Source: Paraburkholderia susongensis (GTDB lineage Bacteria; Pseudomonadota; Gammaproteobacteria; Burkholderiales; Burkholderiaceae). From it: a stretch of DNA of 64,000 nucleotides. Under the pieces are notes generated by a model. It had not been told where the DNA came from. It saw only the letters and a list, made by a program, of their open reading frames with translations, and did no database searches. A program made the translations under genes and the position numbers. Below, one piece after another: positions 55,849-64,000 of the stretch (positions are counted from its first letter, which is position 1; each line of letters opens with the position of its first letter). The stretch spans positions 372,001-436,000 of the forward strand of contig NZ_FXAT01000003.1 of assembly GCF_900177725.1 (NCBI RefSeq), read 5' to 3'.

Positions 55849-57284
55849 CGTTTCTGAAAGCGCGCGTAGAAAAATCCGTCGTGGTCTGAGTTCGCGCCGG
55901 CGCTGTCTTCAGCGGGCTGTCCGGCATGGGAACCGGCCGATGGGTCGGCGGGCGCGCGGGCAACTGAGGGTAAAAGCTGCCCCGGCGCGTCCAATCGTAC
56001 CGCATCCTGATACTTGTTTCCAAACCACTGGGCCTGCAACTCGCACTCTTCGGGGAAGATCGAACACGTAACGTAGAGCAACTCGCCGCCTGGTTTCACG
56101 AGCGGCCAGAGCGCGTCGAGAATGCGGCGCTGTTCGGCGGCGAGCGCGGCGATATCGGACTCGCGGCGCAGCCAGCGGATATCCGGATGACGCCGCACGA
56201 TGCCCGAGGCCGAGCACGGCACGTCGGCGAGAATGCGGTCGAACGGCTGATCGAGGTCGTCGTGCCATTGCGCCGGCGTGCCCGCGTCGCCGATGCGCAC
56301 TTCCGCTTCGAGCTTGAGCCGCCGCAGGTTTTCGCCGATGCGGCGCGCGCGCGACGCATCGCTCTCGAGCGCGACGAGCTGCAGATTGGCGAGTTCGAGC
56401 AGATGCCCGGTCTTGCCGCCGGGCGCCGCGCAGGCATCGAGCACGCGCATGCCGTCGCGCGCGCCGAGCAATTGCGCGGCGAGTTGCGCGCCTGCGTCCT
56501 GCACCGACACGACGCCTTCGCTGAAGCCCGGAATGCGATCCACCGGCATCGGCGTGTCGAGCCGAACCGCCTGCTCGCCCGCCTTGCTCGCGGCGATGTG
56601 CTGGCGCTGCAGCACTTGCAGATAGGCGTCGACGGTCGAATGGCGCGCGTTCACCCGCAGCGTGAGCGGACCTTGCGTGTTGCCGGCGGCAAGCACGGCT
56701 TGCCACGCATCGGGCCACGCGCGCTTCACCGCGCCGATCCACCAGGCGGGGTAGTTCCAGCGCGCGACTTCGTCGGCTTGCGCGGCGGCGAGAAGCGCCT
56801 CGCGCTCGCGCAGGAAATTACGCAGCACCGCGTTGACGAGCCCCTTCGCGAACGCGAATTCGCGACGCGCACCGATTACGCTCACTGCCTGGTCGACCAC
56901 CGTGAACGGCGTGTAGGCGGCGCTCGCGTCATCGTCGATGAGCAGCGCAAGCGCGCACGCGAGCACATGGCCGACGTGCGGCGGCGGCGCCTTCTTCACG
57001 AGCTTTGCGACCAGCCACTCGACGGTCGCGAGACGCCGCATCGTGCGGTACGCGATGTCTTGCACCGCTCCGCGCGCCGCCGCGGCGCTACCCTCGGGCA
57101 CGGACACGAAAACGGATTGCAGCGCCGCGGGCAAGGCCGCGCCAAGACGCACGGCACCGACGGCCTGGGCGGCACAGTCGAGCGCAAACCCGAGCGATTC
57201 GGGCGACAGATGCAGCGTCGATAAACGGGATTCGCGCGCACGCGCCAACGAGGAAGCAGAACGCGAAGAAGGCTTTGATGTCAT
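55845..57284 (-). CDS. rsmB: 16S rRNA cytosine-967 C5-methyltransferase
   Basis: SAM-dependent m5C methyltransferase. It has 479 residues. An N-terminal NusB-like RNA-binding domain (about residues 30-165) is joined to the Rossmann domain with LDACAAPGGKTGHLLEL (SAM site), DVPCSASGIVRRHPDIRW and the catalytic-Cys motif VTCSIFPEE. The start is ATG 57284 by family pattern, with no clear ribosome binding site. It heads the coupled block rsmB-DUF4390-NtrY-like-NtrX-like. Confidence 0.93.
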   Translation of the reverse strand: MTSKPSSRSASSLARARESRLSTLHLSPESLGFALDCAAQAVGAVRLGAALPAALQSVFVSVPEGSAAAARGAVQDIAYRTMRRLATVEWLVAKLVKKAPPPHVGHVLACALALLIDDDASAAYTPFTVVDQAVSVIGARREFAFAKGLVNAVLRNFLREREALLAAAQADEVARWNYPAWWIGAVKRAWPDAWQAVLAAGNTQGPLTLRVNARHSTVDAYLQVLQRQHIAASKAGEQAVRLDTPMPVDRIPGFSEGVVSVQDAGAQLAAQLLGARDGMRVLDACAAPGGKTGHLLELANLQLVALESDASRARRIGENLRRLKLEAEVRIGDAGTPAQWHDDLDQPFDRILADVPCSASGIVRRHPDIRWLRRESDIAALAAEQRRILDALWPLVKPGGELLYVTCSIFPEECELQAQWFGNKYQDAVRLDAPGQLLPSVARAPADPSAGSHAGQPAEDSAGANSDHDGFFYARFQKR

Positions 57285-57460
57285 GAAAGGAGCAAGGGCA
57301 AGCCGCACGGTGCGCGCGGCGCAATCAGCGCACATTGTAGCGTGGCGCTGGGTGCGGGCCGCGGCGGACAGATCGTGACGGGCGTCGGCCCGGATTGCCG
57401 CCGCTGGAAAGCGTGCCCGATTGACTGCGATTGGCAGCGGCGCATGCGATGTGTCGGAGC

Positions 57461-57488
57461 AAAAAAAGCGGGCCTCGCAGGCCCGCTC
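57461..57488 (-). terminator. Rho-independent terminator of htpX
   Basis: GCGGGCCT/AGGCCCGC (57468-57475 and 57479-57486) with a 3-nt loop. On the minus strand it is followed by seven T (57461-57467). Confidence 0.85.
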
Positions 57489-57527
57489 TTCAACATTCCA
57501 CGCTTACGCGCTGATCGACTCGGCAAC

Positions 57528-58385
57528 TCAGTCGAAGCGACCCGTGCGCGCCATTTCCATCAGACGCGCAACGCGTTCCTCAGTAGCCGGGTGCGTCGAG
57601 AACAGATTCGAGAGACCACCGCCCGACAGCGGATTCATGATCATCATCTGCGCAGTAGCCGGATGTGCTTCGGCGACCGGAAACGGAATACCGCTCGCAT
57701 AGCGATGAATCTTGTCGAGCGCCGAAGCAAGCGCCTGCGGATCGCCGGAAATCTGCGCACCGCCACGGTCGGCTTCGAACTCGCGAGCCCGCGAAATCGC
57801 CATCTGGATCATCGCGCCCGCAATCGGCGCGAGCAGCGCCACCGCGATGCTCGCGATCGGATTGGCGCGACGGCCGCTCTCGTCGCGGCCACCGAAGAAC
57901 ATCGCGAAGTTCGCCAGCGCGGAAATCGCGCCGGCCATCGTTGCCGAAATCGTCGAGATCAGAATGTCGCGGTGCTGCACGTGCGCGAGTTCGTGCGCCA
58001 TCACGCCGCGCATTTCACGCTCGGAAAGAACCCGCAAAATGCCAGTGGTCGCCGCGACAGCCGCGTTCTCCGGATTGCGGCCAGTGGCAAACGCATTCGG
58101 CGCGTCTTCGTTGATCAGGTACACGCGCGGCATCGGCAGATTCGCGCGCGTGGCGAGTTCACGCACCATTCGATAGAACTGCGGCGCACTGTTTTCGTCG
58201 ACTTCCTGCGCGTTGTACATGCGCAAGACCATCTTGTCGGAGAACCAGTACGAGAAGAAATTCATCCCGAGGGCGATCACGAGCGCGATCATCATGCCTC
58301 GCGACCCGCCGATCATCCCGCCGATCACGATGAAAAGGGCCGTGATGGCGGCCATCAACATCGCGGTTTTAACCCAGTTGAACAT
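57528..58385 (-). CDS. htpX: Membrane-bound zinc protease HtpX
   Basis: Inner-membrane M48 protease that removes damaged membrane proteins. It has 285 residues. Two N-terminal helices (about residues 8-48) precede the catalytic HELAH (His131, Glu132, His135). Two further helices and the third zinc-ligand motif ([11 protein letters not shown]) follow. AAGGAG lies upstream of the ATG at 58385; an upstream in-frame ATG adds seven residues. In E. coli it is envelope-stress induced. Confidence 0.95.
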   Translation of the reverse strand: MFNWVKTAMLMAAITALFIVIGGMIGGSRGMMIALVIALGMNFFSYWFSDKMVLRMYNAQEVDENSAPQFYRMVRELATRANLPMPRVYLINEDAPNAFATGRNPENAAVAATTGILRVLSEREMRGVMAHELAHVQHRDILISTISATMAGAISALANFAMFFGGRDESGRRANPIASIAVALLAPIAGAMIQMAISRAREFEADRGGAQISGDPQALASALDKIHRYASGIPFPVAEAHPATAQMMIMNPLSGGGLSNLFSTHPATEERVARLMEMARTGRFD

Positions 58386-58489
58386 GTCTGCAACTCCTTG
58401 CCCCAAGCGTGGGCTTCGTCTCTCGCCGCGCGATTACAGCGCCGAATTGTAGGCTAAATGTTAGATATGGGCGGCGAAGGAAAATTCAA

Positions 58490-59131
58490 TCATCGTGAGG
58501 CGGTCGCGAGCTTGATCCCGAGGCCGACGAACGCACTGCCGACGCCGCGATCGAGCCAACGCTTCACCGTGGGCTTGCCGGAGAAGCGCTGCGTCACGCT
58601 GCCGGCGATCCACGCGACAAAACTGTTCCAGACCATGCTCATCAGAACGAACACCGCGCCGAGCGTGAGGAACGCGAAGGTTTTGTGCTCGCTGCCCGTC
58701 GCCACGAATTGCGGGAAGAACGAGACGAAGAACAGCACCACCTTGGGGTTCAGCACATTGGTCCAGAAGCCCTGCAGGAAAAGCTGGCGCAGCGACTTCG
58801 GCGCGGACGGCGCGCGCGCTTCGCCAGCAGGCGCATCCGGCGCCGGTTTCGCGAAAATCAGGCGCACGCCGAGATAAATCAGATACATGGCACCGACAAA
58901 TTTGATGACGGTGAATGCCGTGACCGATGCGGCAAGCAGCGCGGTCAGGCCAAACGCGCAGGCGAGCGAGTGAATGCAGCATCCGGCCGAAATGCCGAGC
59001 GCGGACATCAGCCCCGCGCCGCGGCCCTGAGCGACGCTGCGCCCGACGATATAAGCCGTATCCGGCCCCGGCGTGATATTGAGCAGAAAAACCGCGACGA
59101 CGAAAAACTCGAAATGGACGATGCCGAACAT
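58490..59131 (-). CDS. LysE/RhtB-family amino-acid exporter
   Basis: Membrane exporter of 213 residues with about six hydrophobic segments. The LysE motif NITPGPDTAYIVGRSVAQGRGAG is intact, and GFWTNVLNPKVVLFFVSFFPQF is the second family signature. GAGGG lies 5 nt before the ATG at 59131; a start 30 bp earlier is possible. The substrate (threonine, homoserine, lysine or others) cannot be told. Placed between htpX and fmt. Confidence 0.9.
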   Translation of the reverse strand: MFGIVHFEFFVVAVFLLNITPGPDTAYIVGRSVAQGRGAGLMSALGISAGCCIHSLACAFGLTALLAASVTAFTVIKFVGAMYLIYLGVRLIFAKPAPDAPAGEARAPSAPKSLRQLFLQGFWTNVLNPKVVLFFVSFFPQFVATGSEHKTFAFLTLGAVFVLMSMVWNSFVAWIAGSVTQRFSGKPTVKRWLDRGVGSAFVGLGIKLATASR

Positions 59132-59244
59132 ATGAACCCTCGAAACTTTGCCATGTTGCATAGAGGATTCTAACGCGCGGCAAGCTCGCGGCGGGGGCCG
59201 TGAACATCGGCCGAACGGGCGATGTTCAGCTCATGCGCAGGCGG

Positions 59245-60243
59245 CTATTCTGCTTCGGGAAGTTGAAAGCGCTGTCCCGCTGCAAGCGTCGAACCGGCCA
59301 GGAATTCGCGCACCGGCAGGCGCTTGCCGCCGGGTTTCTGCAATTGCGTGAGGCGCAGCGCGCCTTCGCCGCAGGCCACGACCACACCTTCGGGCGAGAC
59401 GTCCGTGATGGTGCCGGGTTCTTTTTTGCCGTTGTTGCTGCTCCCGGCCGGCGTGGCAACCGCGGCCCAGATCTTGACGACGCTGCCGTCTTCGAGCGTA
59501 CCCGCGCCACCGGGAAATGGATCGAACGCGCGCACCCGCCGCGCGAGCGCCTCGGCCGGCTGGCGCCAGTCCAGCGCCGCTTCGTGCTTGGCGATTTTTT
59601 CGGCATAGGTCACGCCGTCCGCAGGCTGCGGCGTCGATGCGAGCTTGCCGCTGCGCTCGAGTTCGATCAGCGCCTCGACGATCAGCTTCGCGCCGTCCTG
59701 CGCGAGGCGGTCGTGCAGCGTGGCCGTGGTGTCGTCGGCGGAAATGGGGGTACGCGTTTCGGAAATCATCGCGCCGGTATCGAGGCCGACGTCCATCTGC
59801 ATCAGCGTGATGCCGGTTTGCGCGTCGCCCGCTTCGAGTGCGCGATGAATCGGCGCCGCGCCGCGCCAGCGCGGCAGCAGCGACGCGTGAATGTTGATGC
59901 AGCCGAAGCGGGGAATGTCGAGCACTTCCTGCGGCAAGATCAGACCGTACGCGGCGACCACCATCACGTCGTGCGGCGTGGCACGCAACTGGTCGATGGC
60001 CGCGGCGGCTTCCTGCGGATATTTGCCGGCGCGGCGCAGCGACGTGGGCTGCGCGACGGCCAGCCCGTGCTCCTGCGCGTAGCGCTTGACCGGGCTCGCC
60101 TGCAGCTTCATGCCGCGTCCGGCGGGCCGGTCAGGCTGGGTCAGCACGAGCGGCACGGGAAAACCGGCGCGATGAATCTCGGCCAGCGCGGCGGCGGCGA
60201 ACTCCGGCGTACCGGCAAAGATGACGCGCAACGAATGACTCAT
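59245..60243 (-). CDS. fmt: Methionyl-tRNA formyltransferase
   Basis: Formylates the initiator Met-tRNA using 10-formyl-tetrahydrofolate. It has 332 residues. The catalytic residues are Asn117, His119 ([17 protein letters not shown]) and Asp155 (DVGLDTGAM). The loop [10 protein letters not shown] and the C-terminal tRNA-binding barrel are present. It is transcribed after def, 28 bp downstream. Confidence 0.96.
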   Translation of the reverse strand: MSHSLRVIFAGTPEFAAAALAEIHRAGFPVPLVLTQPDRPAGRGMKLQASPVKRYAQEHGLAVAQPTSLRRAGKYPQEAAAAIDQLRATPHDVMVVAAYGLILPQEVLDIPRFGCINIHASLLPRWRGAAPIHRALEAGDAQTGITLMQMDVGLDTGAMISETRTPISADDTTATLHDRLAQDGAKLIVEALIELERSGKLASTPQPADGVTYAEKIAKHEAALDWRQPAEALARRVRAFDPFPGGAGTLEDGSVVKIWAAVATPAGSSNNGKKEPGTITDVSPEGVVVACGEGALRLTQLQKPGGKRLPVREFLAGSTLAAGQRFQLPEAE

Positions 60244-60271
60244 GAATGGGCGGTAGCGAGGTGAACGCGCG

Positions 60272-60775
60272 TTACATCGCGTGGGCGAGCTTCTTCATCT
60301 TGCTCTTGATGCGCGTTTGCTTCAGCGGCGACAGGTATTCGACGAACACGCGGCCCATCAGGTGATCCATTTCGTGCTGGATGCACACGGCGAGCAGCCC
60401 CTCGCAATCCAGCTCGAAGGTCTCGCCCTTCTCGTCGAGCGCCCGCACGCGCACTTTCTCAGCGCGCTCGACGTTGTCGTAAATGCCCGGCACCGACAGG
60501 CAGCCCTCTTCCGACAGCTTCCTCTCGTCGCTCGACCAGACGATTTCCGGGTTGATGAACGCGAGGAGTTCATCGTGCGTCTCCGAGACGTCGATCACGA
60601 TCACGCGCTCGTGCACGTCCACCTGAGTGGCGGCGAGGCCGACGCCGGGCGCCGCATACATGGTTTCGGCCATGTCCGCGACGAGGCGGCGGATGCGCTC
60701 GTTGACTTCCGCGACCGGCTTCGCCACCTTGTGCAGCCGTTTGTCCGGGTAATTGATGATGTTCAGTAAAGCCAT
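60272..60775 (-). CDS. def: Peptide deformylase
   Basis: Removes the N-terminal formyl group from new proteins. It has 167 residues. The three motifs are intact: GVGLAATQ (45-51 region), EEGCLSVPG with metal ligand Cys92, and QHEMDH with His134, Glu135 and His138. I chose ATG 60775 ([18 protein letters not shown]) by family start. Divergent from dprA. Confidence 0.97.
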   Translation of the reverse strand: MALLNIINYPDKRLHKVAKPVAEVNERIRRLVADMAETMYAAPGVGLAATQVDVHERVIVIDVSETHDELLAFINPEIVWSSDERKLSEEGCLSVPGIYDNVERAEKVRVRALDEKGETFELDCEGLLAVCIQHEMDHLMGRVFVEYLSPLKQTRIKSKMKKLAHAM

Positions 60776-61042
60776 GATTTTGAGTGTGTTTTCAGACGCC
60801 GCCAACCATTGGCAAGCTCGCGTTGGCCGTTTGGCCAGGTTGTGAGCCCGTCGTAATACGCAGAGGATAGATAGTGTCGAACCGGTTCGGTTCAACGCGC
60901 CCCGTGCGACAACGACAAACGCGCGCGAGTGGGCGCGGCGTCGCAGTTATTCGCGACTATTCGATTCGCGGTTATTTCGGATGATGAAAATTTTAGCATG
61001 GCGCCCGCCTGCCCGCTGGCCCCTGCAAGAGGAGCGTTCCAC

Positions 61043-62245
61043 ATGCACACTTTGCCCGCAACCCATCTCGAACTTGCCGCCTGGCTGCGGCTGTCGCTCG
61101 CGCCGGGGTTGAAGCCCGAGGCTTTGCGCCTCCTGTTGAGCGTTTTCGGGCTGCCGGAAGCGATTTTTGAGCAGTCGCAGGAAGCGCTCGCCGAGGTTGC
61201 CGGTGAAGTCGCGGCGCGTGCAGTGCTCGCGCCTCCGGGACCGGAATTCGATGGCCGGCTCGACGCGGTGCTCGCGTGGCGCGAGTCGCCCGGCAATCAG
61301 ATCGTGACGCTCGACGACCCCGCGTACCCGCCCGCGCTGCTGATGATGCCCGACCCGCCGCCGCTGCTATATATAAAGGGCCGGCTCGATCTCCTGCATA
61401 CGAGGGCGGTGGCGCTGGTGGGTAGCCGCAGCGCGACGCCGCAGGGCATCGAGGACGCGCAGCGGTTTGCGCGCGAACTGTCCGCGGCGGGCGTAACCAT
61501 CGTGTCGGGGCTCGCGCTCGGCATCGACGGCGCCGCGCATCAGGGCGGCCTCGACGGCATCGGCGGGACGGTCGCGGTAATCGGCACTGGCGCGGACCTC
61601 GTGTACCCGGCCGCGCATCACGCGCTTGCACGGCAGATCGCGGTGCAGGGCGCAATCCTTTCGGAGTGGCCGCTCGGCACGCCGGCGCGCGCCGCCAATT
61701 TTCCGCAGCGCAATCGTCTGATTGCCGGGCTAGTCAGCGGCGTCGTGATCGTCGAGGCCGCGATGCGCTCCGGCTCGCTGATCACCGCGCGGCTCGCCAA
61801 TGAAATGGGACGCGATATTTTTGCGTTGCCCGGCTCGATCCACGCGCCGCTATCGCGCGGCTGTCATCGGATCATCAAGCAGGGCGCGAAACTCGTCGAG
61901 ACGCCGGATGAAGTGCTGGAGGAGCTCGGTTTTGCCCCGCGTCCGCTAGCACGGGCCGCCCGGACAGGCCGGCAGACCGTTCCGCTCGATCACGCCGGTT
62001 CGCGGGCTTCGACGGTGCGTGGGTCCGCTTCGCCGGGTTCGTCCGCGCTATCCCCCAAACCGCTCGACCCCGAAGCGCAGCGTCTGCTCGCCGCGCTCGG
62101 CCATTCTCCGACCACGCTTGAAATTCTTGCCGCCCGCACCGAGATGGGGGACGCCGCCTTGCAAACCACCTTGCTGCAACTCGAACTCGCCGGCGAGGTG
62201 ACGCTGCTGCCCGGCGGCCGCTTCATGCGAGCCCAACATGGCTGA
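61043..62245 (+). CDS. dprA: DNA-processing protein DprA
   Basis: Binds incoming single-stranded DNA and loads RecA during natural transformation. It has 400 residues. An N-terminal SAM-like region precedes the Rossmann core (VALVGSRSATPQGIEDAQRFA, GLALGIDGAAHQGGL, NFPQRNRLIAGL, VVEAAMRSGSL-type segment). A C-terminal winged helix comes after about residue 330. AGAGGAG is 8 nt before the ATG at 61043. The dprA/def-fmt divergent layout is common in proteobacteria. Confidence 0.93.
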   Translation: MHTLPATHLELAAWLRLSLAPGLKPEALRLLLSVFGLPEAIFEQSQEALAEVAGEVAARAVLAPPGPEFDGRLDAVLAWRESPGNQIVTLDDPAYPPALLMMPDPPPLLYIKGRLDLLHTRAVALVGSRSATPQGIEDAQRFARELSAAGVTIVSGLALGIDGAAHQGGLDGIGGTVAVIGTGADLVYPAAHHALARQIAVQGAILSEWPLGTPARAANFPQRNRLIAGLVSGVVIVEAAMRSGSLITARLANEMGRDIFALPGSIHAPLSRGCHRIIKQGAKLVETPDEVLEELGFAPRPLARAARTGRQTVPLDHAGSRASTVRGSASPGSSALSPKPLDPEAQRLLAALGHSPTTLEILAARTEMGDAALQTTLLQLELAGEVTLLPGGRFMRAQHG

Positions 62246-62346
62246 CCCGCGACCGGCCCCACGCGACCCGGCATTGACCACTCATCGGGACCGGCCATGC
62301 TACATTCGCGCCAAAGCACCCGATATAACGCCAAGGAAACGACCCC

Positions 62347-62724
62347 ATGCCCGCGCTGAATCTCGACACCGATCAGGACCGGATTGCCGAGCGCGTCAAC
62401 GAGCCCGATACACTGTTCGTTGCCTGCCTCTGCGCGGAATGGTGCGGAACGTGCCGTGAGTACCGGGACGCTTTCAACAAGCTTGCCGAGCGGCACCCGG
62501 AAGTCTGTTTCGCATGGATCGACATCGAAACGCATGCAGACCGTTTCGACGATCTGGACGTCGAGAATTTCCCGACCATCCTGATCGAAGACTCGGTTAC
62601 GACACGATTCTTCGGTACGGTTTTGCCGCAGGTATCGATTGTGGAGCGCATGTTGTCGGACCTGACGACGCTGCCCGGCGTGACCGGCGCGCCCAAGTTG
62701 CGGCCAGCGCTGGCGGTTGCCTGA
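62347..62724 (+). CDS. Thioredoxin-fold protein (125 aa)
   Basis: Cytosolic thioredoxin-like protein with active-site Cys33-Gly-Thr-Cys36 (CAEWCGTCREYRDAF) and the cis-Pro motif NFPTILIED. There is no signal peptide. The CGTC centre differs from the CGPC of classical thioredoxin, so the redox potential and partners probably differ. Single gene between dprA and topB on the same strand, 101 bp after dprA. Confidence 0.85.
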   Translation: MPALNLDTDQDRIAERVNEPDTLFVACLCAEWCGTCREYRDAFNKLAERHPEVCFAWIDIETHADRFDDLDVENFPTILIEDSVTTRFFGTVLPQVSIVERMLSDLTTLPGVTGAPKLRPALAVA

Positions 62725-63013
62725 AAGCGGCTTCGCGCTGCCGGGCCGCACGGCGCAAAGGCTTGTGGCGCGGGATTTGCGCCGCGTGTCTTACAGACCC
62801 CGTGGCAACCGGCGCCGGGCGTTTGCCGCGGCTTGCTCAATCGCGAAGCGCGCAATTATGATGGCGCGCTTTTATGGCACTTGACACGCCGGGTTCTCGC
62901 CTTGTGCTATAAAGCGGTCGTCAATGGGTCGCAGAAGGGCACAAACGAGCGTCGCGCGCTAATTTGGCGCGCTCAAGGCCATCAACCCGGATCTACCAAC
63001 CTCACATCGAGTC

Positions 63014-64000
63014 ATGTCCAAAGCACTAATCATCGCTGAAAAGCCTTCTGTCGCGAACGACATCGCGCGCGCTTTGGGCGGTTTTACCAAGCATGACGAA
63101 TACTACGAAAGCGACGACTACGTCCTTTCCTCGGCAGTGGGCCACCTGCTGGAAATTGCCGCGCCCGACGACTACGAAGTCAAGCGCGGCAAGTGGAGCT
63201 TTGCCAATCTGCCCGTCATTCCACCGCATTTCGATCTGAATCCGATCGCAAAGAGCGAGTCGCGCCTGAAGGTGCTGACCAGGCTCATCAAGCGCAAGGA
63301 CATCGACCGGCTGATCAACGCATGCGACGCGGGGCGCGAGGGCGAACTGATTTTCCGTCTGATCGCGCAGCACGCCAAAGCCAAGCAGCCAGTGCAACGG
63401 CTGTGGCTGCAGTCGATGACAGCAGGCTCAATCCGCGATGGTTTCGCACGCCTGCGCAGCGATGAAGAGATGCAGCCGCTCGCCGATGCGGCGCGCTGCC
63501 GCTCGGAGGCGGACTGGCTCGTCGGCATCAACGGCACGCGGGCGATGACCGCGTTCAACAGCAAGGGCGGCGGCTTCTTCCTGACCACGGTCGGGCGCGT
63601 GCAGACGCCGACGCTGTCGATCGTCGTCGAGCGCGAAGAAAAGATTCGCCGCTTCGTGCCGCGCGACTACTGGGAAGTGAAAGCGGAATTCGTCTGCGCG
63701 GGGGGCTTCTACGAAGGCCGCTGGTTCGATACGAAATTCAAGCGCGACGAATTCGACCCCGAAAAGCGCGATTCGCGTCTGTGGTCGCTGCCCGCCGCCG
63801 AGACGATCGTCGCGGCCTGCCGCGGCCAGCTCGGCACGGTGACCGAAGAGTCGAAGCCGTCCACGCAACTGTCGCCGGCGCTCTTCGACCTGACCAGCCT
63901 GCAGCGCGAAGCCAACGGCCGCTTCGGCTTCTCGGCGAAAAACACGCTGGGCCTGGCTCAAGCGCTGTACGAAAAGCACAAGGTGCTGACCTATCCGCGA
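63014..64000 (+). CDS. topB: DNA topoisomerase III, type IA (3' partial)
   Basis: Relaxes and decatenates DNA by single-strand passage. 329 codons are present before the window ends. The TOPRIM domain starts MSKALIIAEKPSVANDIAR with catalytic Glu9, and continues with ACDAGREGELIF (Asp105, Glu109). The next segment, FFLTTVGRVQTPTLSIV, is typical of type IA enzymes. The window stops within the catalytic motif LTYPR, with the active-site tyrosine at residue 327. The promoter is not clear: TTGACA (62881-62886) and TATAAA (62908-62913) are 21 bp apart. Confidence 0.94.
   Translation, partial: MSKALIIAEKPSVANDIARALGGFTKHDEYYESDDYVLSSAVGHLLEIAAPDDYEVKRGKWSFANLPVIPPHFDLNPIAKSESRLKVLTRLIKRKDIDRLINACDAGREGELIFRLIAQHAKAKQPVQRLWLQSMTAGSIRDGFARLRSDEEMQPLADAARCRSEADWLVGINGTRAMTAFNSKGGGFFLTTVGRVQTPTLSIVVEREEKIRRFVPRDYWEVKAEFVCAGGFYEGRWFDTKFKRDEFDPEKRDSRLWSLPAAETIVAACRGQLGTVTEESKPSTQLSPALFDLTSLQREANGRFGFSAKNTLGLAQALYEKHKVLTYPR

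Overview
The window is chromosomal DNA of a beta-proteobacterium of the family Burkholderiaceae, most likely Paraburkholderia or a close relative in Burkholderia sensu lato. The evidence is the high GC content with strongly GC-rich third codon positions, and the gene orders dapF-DUF484-xerC, hslVU-regAB, metXW-ampG, gatCAB opposite mreBCD-mrdA-rodA, and def-fmt-htpX-rsmB-ntrYX. Nearly all of it is core genome. Genes are tightly packed and many overlap by 4 bp (ATGA or GTGA).

Layout. 1-5.2 kb: a tripartite RND efflux operon (permease cut by the window edge, adaptor, outer-membrane lipoprotein). 5.4-10.7 kb: an MFS transporter, a 61-aa membrane protein, an L-glyceraldehyde-3-phosphate reductase-like aldo/keto reductase, a DUF3185 protein, a PhyH-type dioxygenase and a small basic protein. 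10.8-18.8 kb: metK opposite lpxL, a small accessory island with a toxin-like gene and a putative immunity gene, then dapF, DUF484, xerC and an RlmI-type methyltransferase. 19-28.8 kb: a His-rich CobW GTPase, a cysteine-poor DksA, hslVU, a RegBA-type redox two-component system, a TPR-glycosyltransferase fusion, a CWC mini-protein and argB. 29-37.3 kb: a HAD nucleotidase, slmA, metX-metW behind a SAM-II-type riboswitch, ampG with a coupled M48 protease, xth and ppk2. 37.4-47.9 kb: gatCAB divergent from the rod-shape operon mreB-mreC-mreD-mrdA-rodA. 47.9-52.1 kb: a Sel1 protein, an HpcH-family aldolase, queC-queE-queD and tRNA-Phe. 52.1-64 kb: rsmB-DUF4390-NtrY-like-NtrX-like, htpX, a LysE exporter, def-fmt, and in the other direction dprA, a thioredoxin-like protein and the 5' part of topB.

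How the genes work together. Several themes recur: envelope growth and recycling (lpxL, dapF, mre/mrd genes, ampG, M48 protease, slmA), methionine/SAM metabolism (metK, metX, metW, the riboswitch, def, fmt), protein quality control (hslVU, htpX, M48), and queuosine and tRNA metabolism (queCED, gatCAB, tRNA-Phe).

The signals least explained by known genes are: (i) a 94-bp, three-hairpin element present twice, each time about 14 nt upstream of a start codon, whose copies differ in ways that mostly keep base pairing; (ii) a free-standing toxin-immunity-like pair next to a perfect 18-bp inverted repeat; and (iii) the SAM-II-type riboswitch, which carries an extra hairpin and lies well upstream of metX. 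All calls come from reading the sequence; no database search or folding program was run.
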